The position numbers and the translations under genes are program-made. Positions 6,089 through 7,787 of a stretch of 7,787 nucleotides of DNA are shown here, piece after piece. Numbering within the stretch: position 1 is the stretch's first letter; every line of letters begins with the position of its first letter. Below the pieces are notes generated by a model that did not search any database, had not been told where the DNA came from, and saw only the letters and a program-made list of their open reading frames with translations. Origin of the DNA: AEGEAN-183 sp964002385 (lineage in GTDB: Bacteria > Pseudomonadota > Gammaproteobacteria > Magnimaribacterales > Magnimaribacteraceae); contig CAXFFS010000064.1 in NCBI GenBank assembly GCA_964002385.1, positions 1 to 7,787 on the forward strand, written 5' to 3'.

Positions 6089-7036
6089 ATGGCATTAAAT
6101 AATTTCTCTATTGTCTTTCCTGGACAAGGCTCTCAATACCCAGAGATGTTGATTCAATATATTGAAAATTTACCTCTTTTTAAATCAACGTTTGATAAAT
6201 CTTCTGATCTATTAGGCACTGATTTAATCAGGCTCTTAAAGCAAGGAAGCAAAGAGGATTTATCTAAAACAGAAATAACTCAACCCTTGATGCTGACCTC
6301 AAACATAGCTCTATGGAACCAAATTTCTAGTTTAGTTGAAAAGCCTATTTGCTTAGCTGGACACTCTGTAGGGGAATACGCAGCCTTAGTTGCAGCTGAT
6401 GTTTTATCTTTTGAGGATGCTTTGAGTTTAGTCATAGAAAGATCAAGGTTAATGCAAGCAGCTGTACCCATAGGAGAAGGAGGGATTGCAGCAATTATTG
6501 GCTTAGAAGAAATAAATATAAATAAAATTTGTTCAAAAATTAGCCAAAACCCAGATTATTTAGTTAGTGCAGCAAATCTAAATTCTTATAATCAAATTGT
6601 GATATCTGGAACAAAAGAAGGAATTAATAAAGCTATTCAAGAATGCAAAGCTTCGGGAGCAAAGAGAGCTATTCCCTTACCCATGAGCGTGCCAGCCCAC
6701 TGCATGTTAATGAAGGGAGCAGCTGATAAATTCTCTGATTCTTTAGATAAAGTTAAATTTAGTGAACCAAAAATACCTGTAATCCATAACGTTGATTCAC
6801 TTTTAGAAACTAACCCTGAGAGAATAAAAACTAAGTTAATTGAACAGATCTACAACCCAGTAAGATGGTTAGATACCATTAAATCAATGACTGAAATGAA
6901 AGTGACTACAATTATAGAATGTGGTCCAAGTAAAGTTTTATGTGGTTTAATTAAAAGAATTTCTTCTGAAATAGAAACTATAGACTTAGATAGTTTTGAT
7001 AATTACTTAAATTTGTCCAATGCAGAAAGAGTCTAA
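6089..7036 (+). CDS. fabD: Malonyl-CoA:ACP transacylase FabD
   Basis: Transfers malonyl from CoA to the acyl carrier protein, supplying the elongation substrate for type II fatty acid synthesis in the cytosol. 315 residues (309 in E. coli). Seen: PGQGSQ (11-16) near the N-terminus, the nucleophile elbow GHSVGE (91-96) with S93, R118 in IERSRLMQ which binds the malonyl carboxylate, SVPAHCMLM (200-208) with catalytic H204, NPVRW (256-260), and ECGPSKVLCGLIKR (277-290). All active-site residues are present and the length is normal. The start at 6089 is favoured because the next in-frame ATG would remove the GQGSQ motif, although the 10 bases before it hold no Shine-Dalgarno. Its last 17 bp overlap fabG. 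In E. coli plsX and fabH precede fabD; here it directly follows rpmF. Confidence 0.96.
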   Translation: MALNNFSIVFPGQGSQYPEMLIQYIENLPLFKSTFDKSSDLLGTDLIRLLKQGSKEDLSKTEITQPLMLTSNIALWNQISSLVEKPICLAGHSVGEYAALVAADVLSFEDALSLVIERSRLMQAAVPIGEGGIAAIIGLEEININKICSKISQNPDYLVSAANLNSYNQIVISGTKEGINKAIQECKASGAKRAIPLPMSVPAHCMLMKGAADKFSDSLDKVKFSEPKIPVIHNVDSLLETNPERIKTKLIEQIYNPVRWLDTIKSMTEMKVTTIIECGPSKVLCGLIKRISSEIETIDLDSFDNYLNLSNAERV

Positions 7037-7742
7037 AAAGATACTAATTACTGGTGCATCAAGGGGTATTGGAAGAGATATAGCTCTTAATTCAAAAGAA
7101 AAAGGATATAAGGTTCTTGGGACCTCAACTACGAACGAAGGCGTTTCAAGCCTTAAAGAGAATGGGATTCATGGTCTTCAGCTGGATTTAAATGATAAAA
7201 AATCAGTTGAGTCTTTTAACGGTTTATTAATACAAGAGCACCCTGACATTGCTGTGCTTGTGAATAATGCTGGAATAACAAGAGATAATATTGTTTTAAG
7301 AATGAGTGAAGAAGAATGGATGGATGTATTAAATGTAAATTTAAATGGAGCTTTTAAAGTTACCAAAACAGTTCTTAAATTTATGCTGAAAAAGCGCTGG
7401 GGTCGAATACTTAATATTACTAGTACTTCTGCCTCTACTGGAAATAGAGGACAAGCAAATTATGCTGCAGCAAAAGCAGGAATAGAAGCTTTTTCAAAAT
7501 CACTTGCAAAGGAAGTGGGTAGCAGGGGAATAACTGTCAATGCAATAGCTCCTGGGTACATTCAAACAGATATGACTGAGGTTATTAGCGAAAACGTCAA
7601 GGAAGAAATACTTTCACAAATTCCCTTATCTAGATTTGGAAAACCCGAAGAAATATCTCAATTAGTAGATTTTCTTATTTCGGATGAAGCCTCCTATATT
7701 ACTGGTCAAACCATCCATATTAATGGTGGTCTTTTCATGTAA
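7020..7742 (+). CDS. fabG: 3-oxoacyl-ACP reductase FabG
   Basis: NADPH-dependent short-chain dehydrogenase that reduces 3-oxoacyl-ACP to 3-hydroxyacyl-ACP, the first reduction of each elongation cycle. 240 residues (244 in E. coli). Seen: the Rossmann motif TGASRGIG (11-18), LDL (55-57), NNAG (82-85), and the catalytic set N107, S135, Y148, K152 (NYAAAKAG, 147-154), then NAIAPGYIQTDMT (174-186) and YITGQTIHINGG (226-237), which continues as far as the E. coli protein does apart from its last residue. The fabD neighbour separates this from the many other SDR enzymes. The ATG at 7020 lies within fabD (17-bp overlap, different frame), puts TGASRGIG at the normal distance from the N-terminus, and has no ribosome binding site before it, so coupling to fabD translation is likely. 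Confidence 0.95.
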   Translation: MQKESKKILITGASRGIGRDIALNSKEKGYKVLGTSTTNEGVSSLKENGIHGLQLDLNDKKSVESFNGLLIQEHPDIAVLVNNAGITRDNIVLRMSEEEWMDVLNVNLNGAFKVTKTVLKFMLKKRWGRILNITSTSASTGNRGQANYAAAKAGIEAFSKSLAKEVGSRGITVNAIAPGYIQTDMTEVISENVKEEILSQIPLSRFGKPEEISQLVDFLISDEASYITGQTIHINGGLFM

Positions 7743-7771
7743 GTGAAACTAATAATTTACAATTATATAGT
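7743..7771 (+). promoter_or_regulatory. Candidate promoter downstream of fabG
   Basis: GTGAAA (7743-7748) and TATAGT (7766-7771) are separated by 17 nt and resemble a sigma70 promoter (4/6 and 5/6 matches). E. coli acpP is known to have its own promoter after fabG, which makes a start here sensible. Transcription would begin within a few bases of the ATG at 7781, giving an almost leaderless mRNA, which lowers confidence. Confidence 0.25.
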
Positions 7772-7780
7772 TAAGAAATA

Positions 7781-7787
7781 ATGCAAA
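7781..7787 (+). CDS. Possible start of the next gene (acpP by synteny), partial
   Basis: The window ends with ATGCAAA, 38 bp after the fabG stop, preceded by the purine stretch AAGAAATA. In most gammaproteobacteria acpP, encoding acyl carrier protein, follows fabG at about this distance. Only two complete codons (Met-Gln) are visible, so identity rests on position alone. Confidence 0.3.

Noticed and set aside
4918..7366. Minus-strand open frames at 4918-5103, 6280-6471 and 7178-7366
   Set aside because: They are antisense to rluC, fabD and fabG respectively, whose motifs are intact; no start signals.
1..7787. CRISPR array, insertion sequence, tRNA/rRNA, defence or other novel operon
   Set aside because: Every stretch over 300 bp is accounted for by a housekeeping gene or the permease; no spaced direct repeats, transposase motifs or cloverleaf sequences were found.

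Overview
The window carries AT-rich, densely packed chromosomal DNA from what looks like a gammaproteobacterium. The evidence for this is the divergent rne/rluC pair, the yceD-rpmF-fabD-fabG order, and an RNase E whose first 30 residues closely follow the Enterobacteria/Pseudomonas pattern. The low GC, short gaps, overlapping genes and weak ribosome binding sites suggest a streamlined, probably marine lineage (SAR86-like). That placement is an inference from style; no rRNA marker is present.

Layout: (1) The left edge to about 1090 is a minus-strand, C-terminally truncated ArsB/NhaD-type (ion transporter superfamily) membrane permease. (2) An 80-bp divergent control region with a perfect 8-bp inverted repeat separates it from nudC on the plus strand. 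(3) nudC (NAD(H) pyrophosphatase / NAD-RNA decapping enzyme) runs tail-to-tail into rne (RNase E, minus strand), and the two stop codons overlap. (4) A 261-bp region divides rne from the divergent rluC. (5) From rluC to the right edge is a tight plus-strand cluster: rluC (23S rRNA pseudouridine synthase), yceD (23S rRNA accumulation protein), rpmF (ribosomal protein L32), fabD (malonyl-CoA:ACP transacylase) and fabG (3-oxoacyl-ACP reductase). The first codons of a next gene, by synteny acpP, may lie in the last 7 bases.

The genes form two functional groups. NudC and RNase E act on RNA ends and decay: NudC leaves a 5'-monophosphate, the end that RNase E's 5' sensor prefers. The rluC-to-fabG cluster joins large-subunit ribosome maturation to fatty acid elongation, as in E. 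coli. However, yceF (between rluC and yceD) and plsX-fabH (between rpmF and fabD) are missing from their usual places.

Most of the window is ordinary housekeeping sequence. The strongest anomaly is in RNase E: it is intact and keeps its catalytic aspartates, but it has lost the CPxCxGxG zinc-link and contains no cysteine at all. Its Lys-rich tail also carries three tandem 10-residue repeats. I found no mobile element, CRISPR array, RNA gene or defence system, and nothing I would call a wholly new system.
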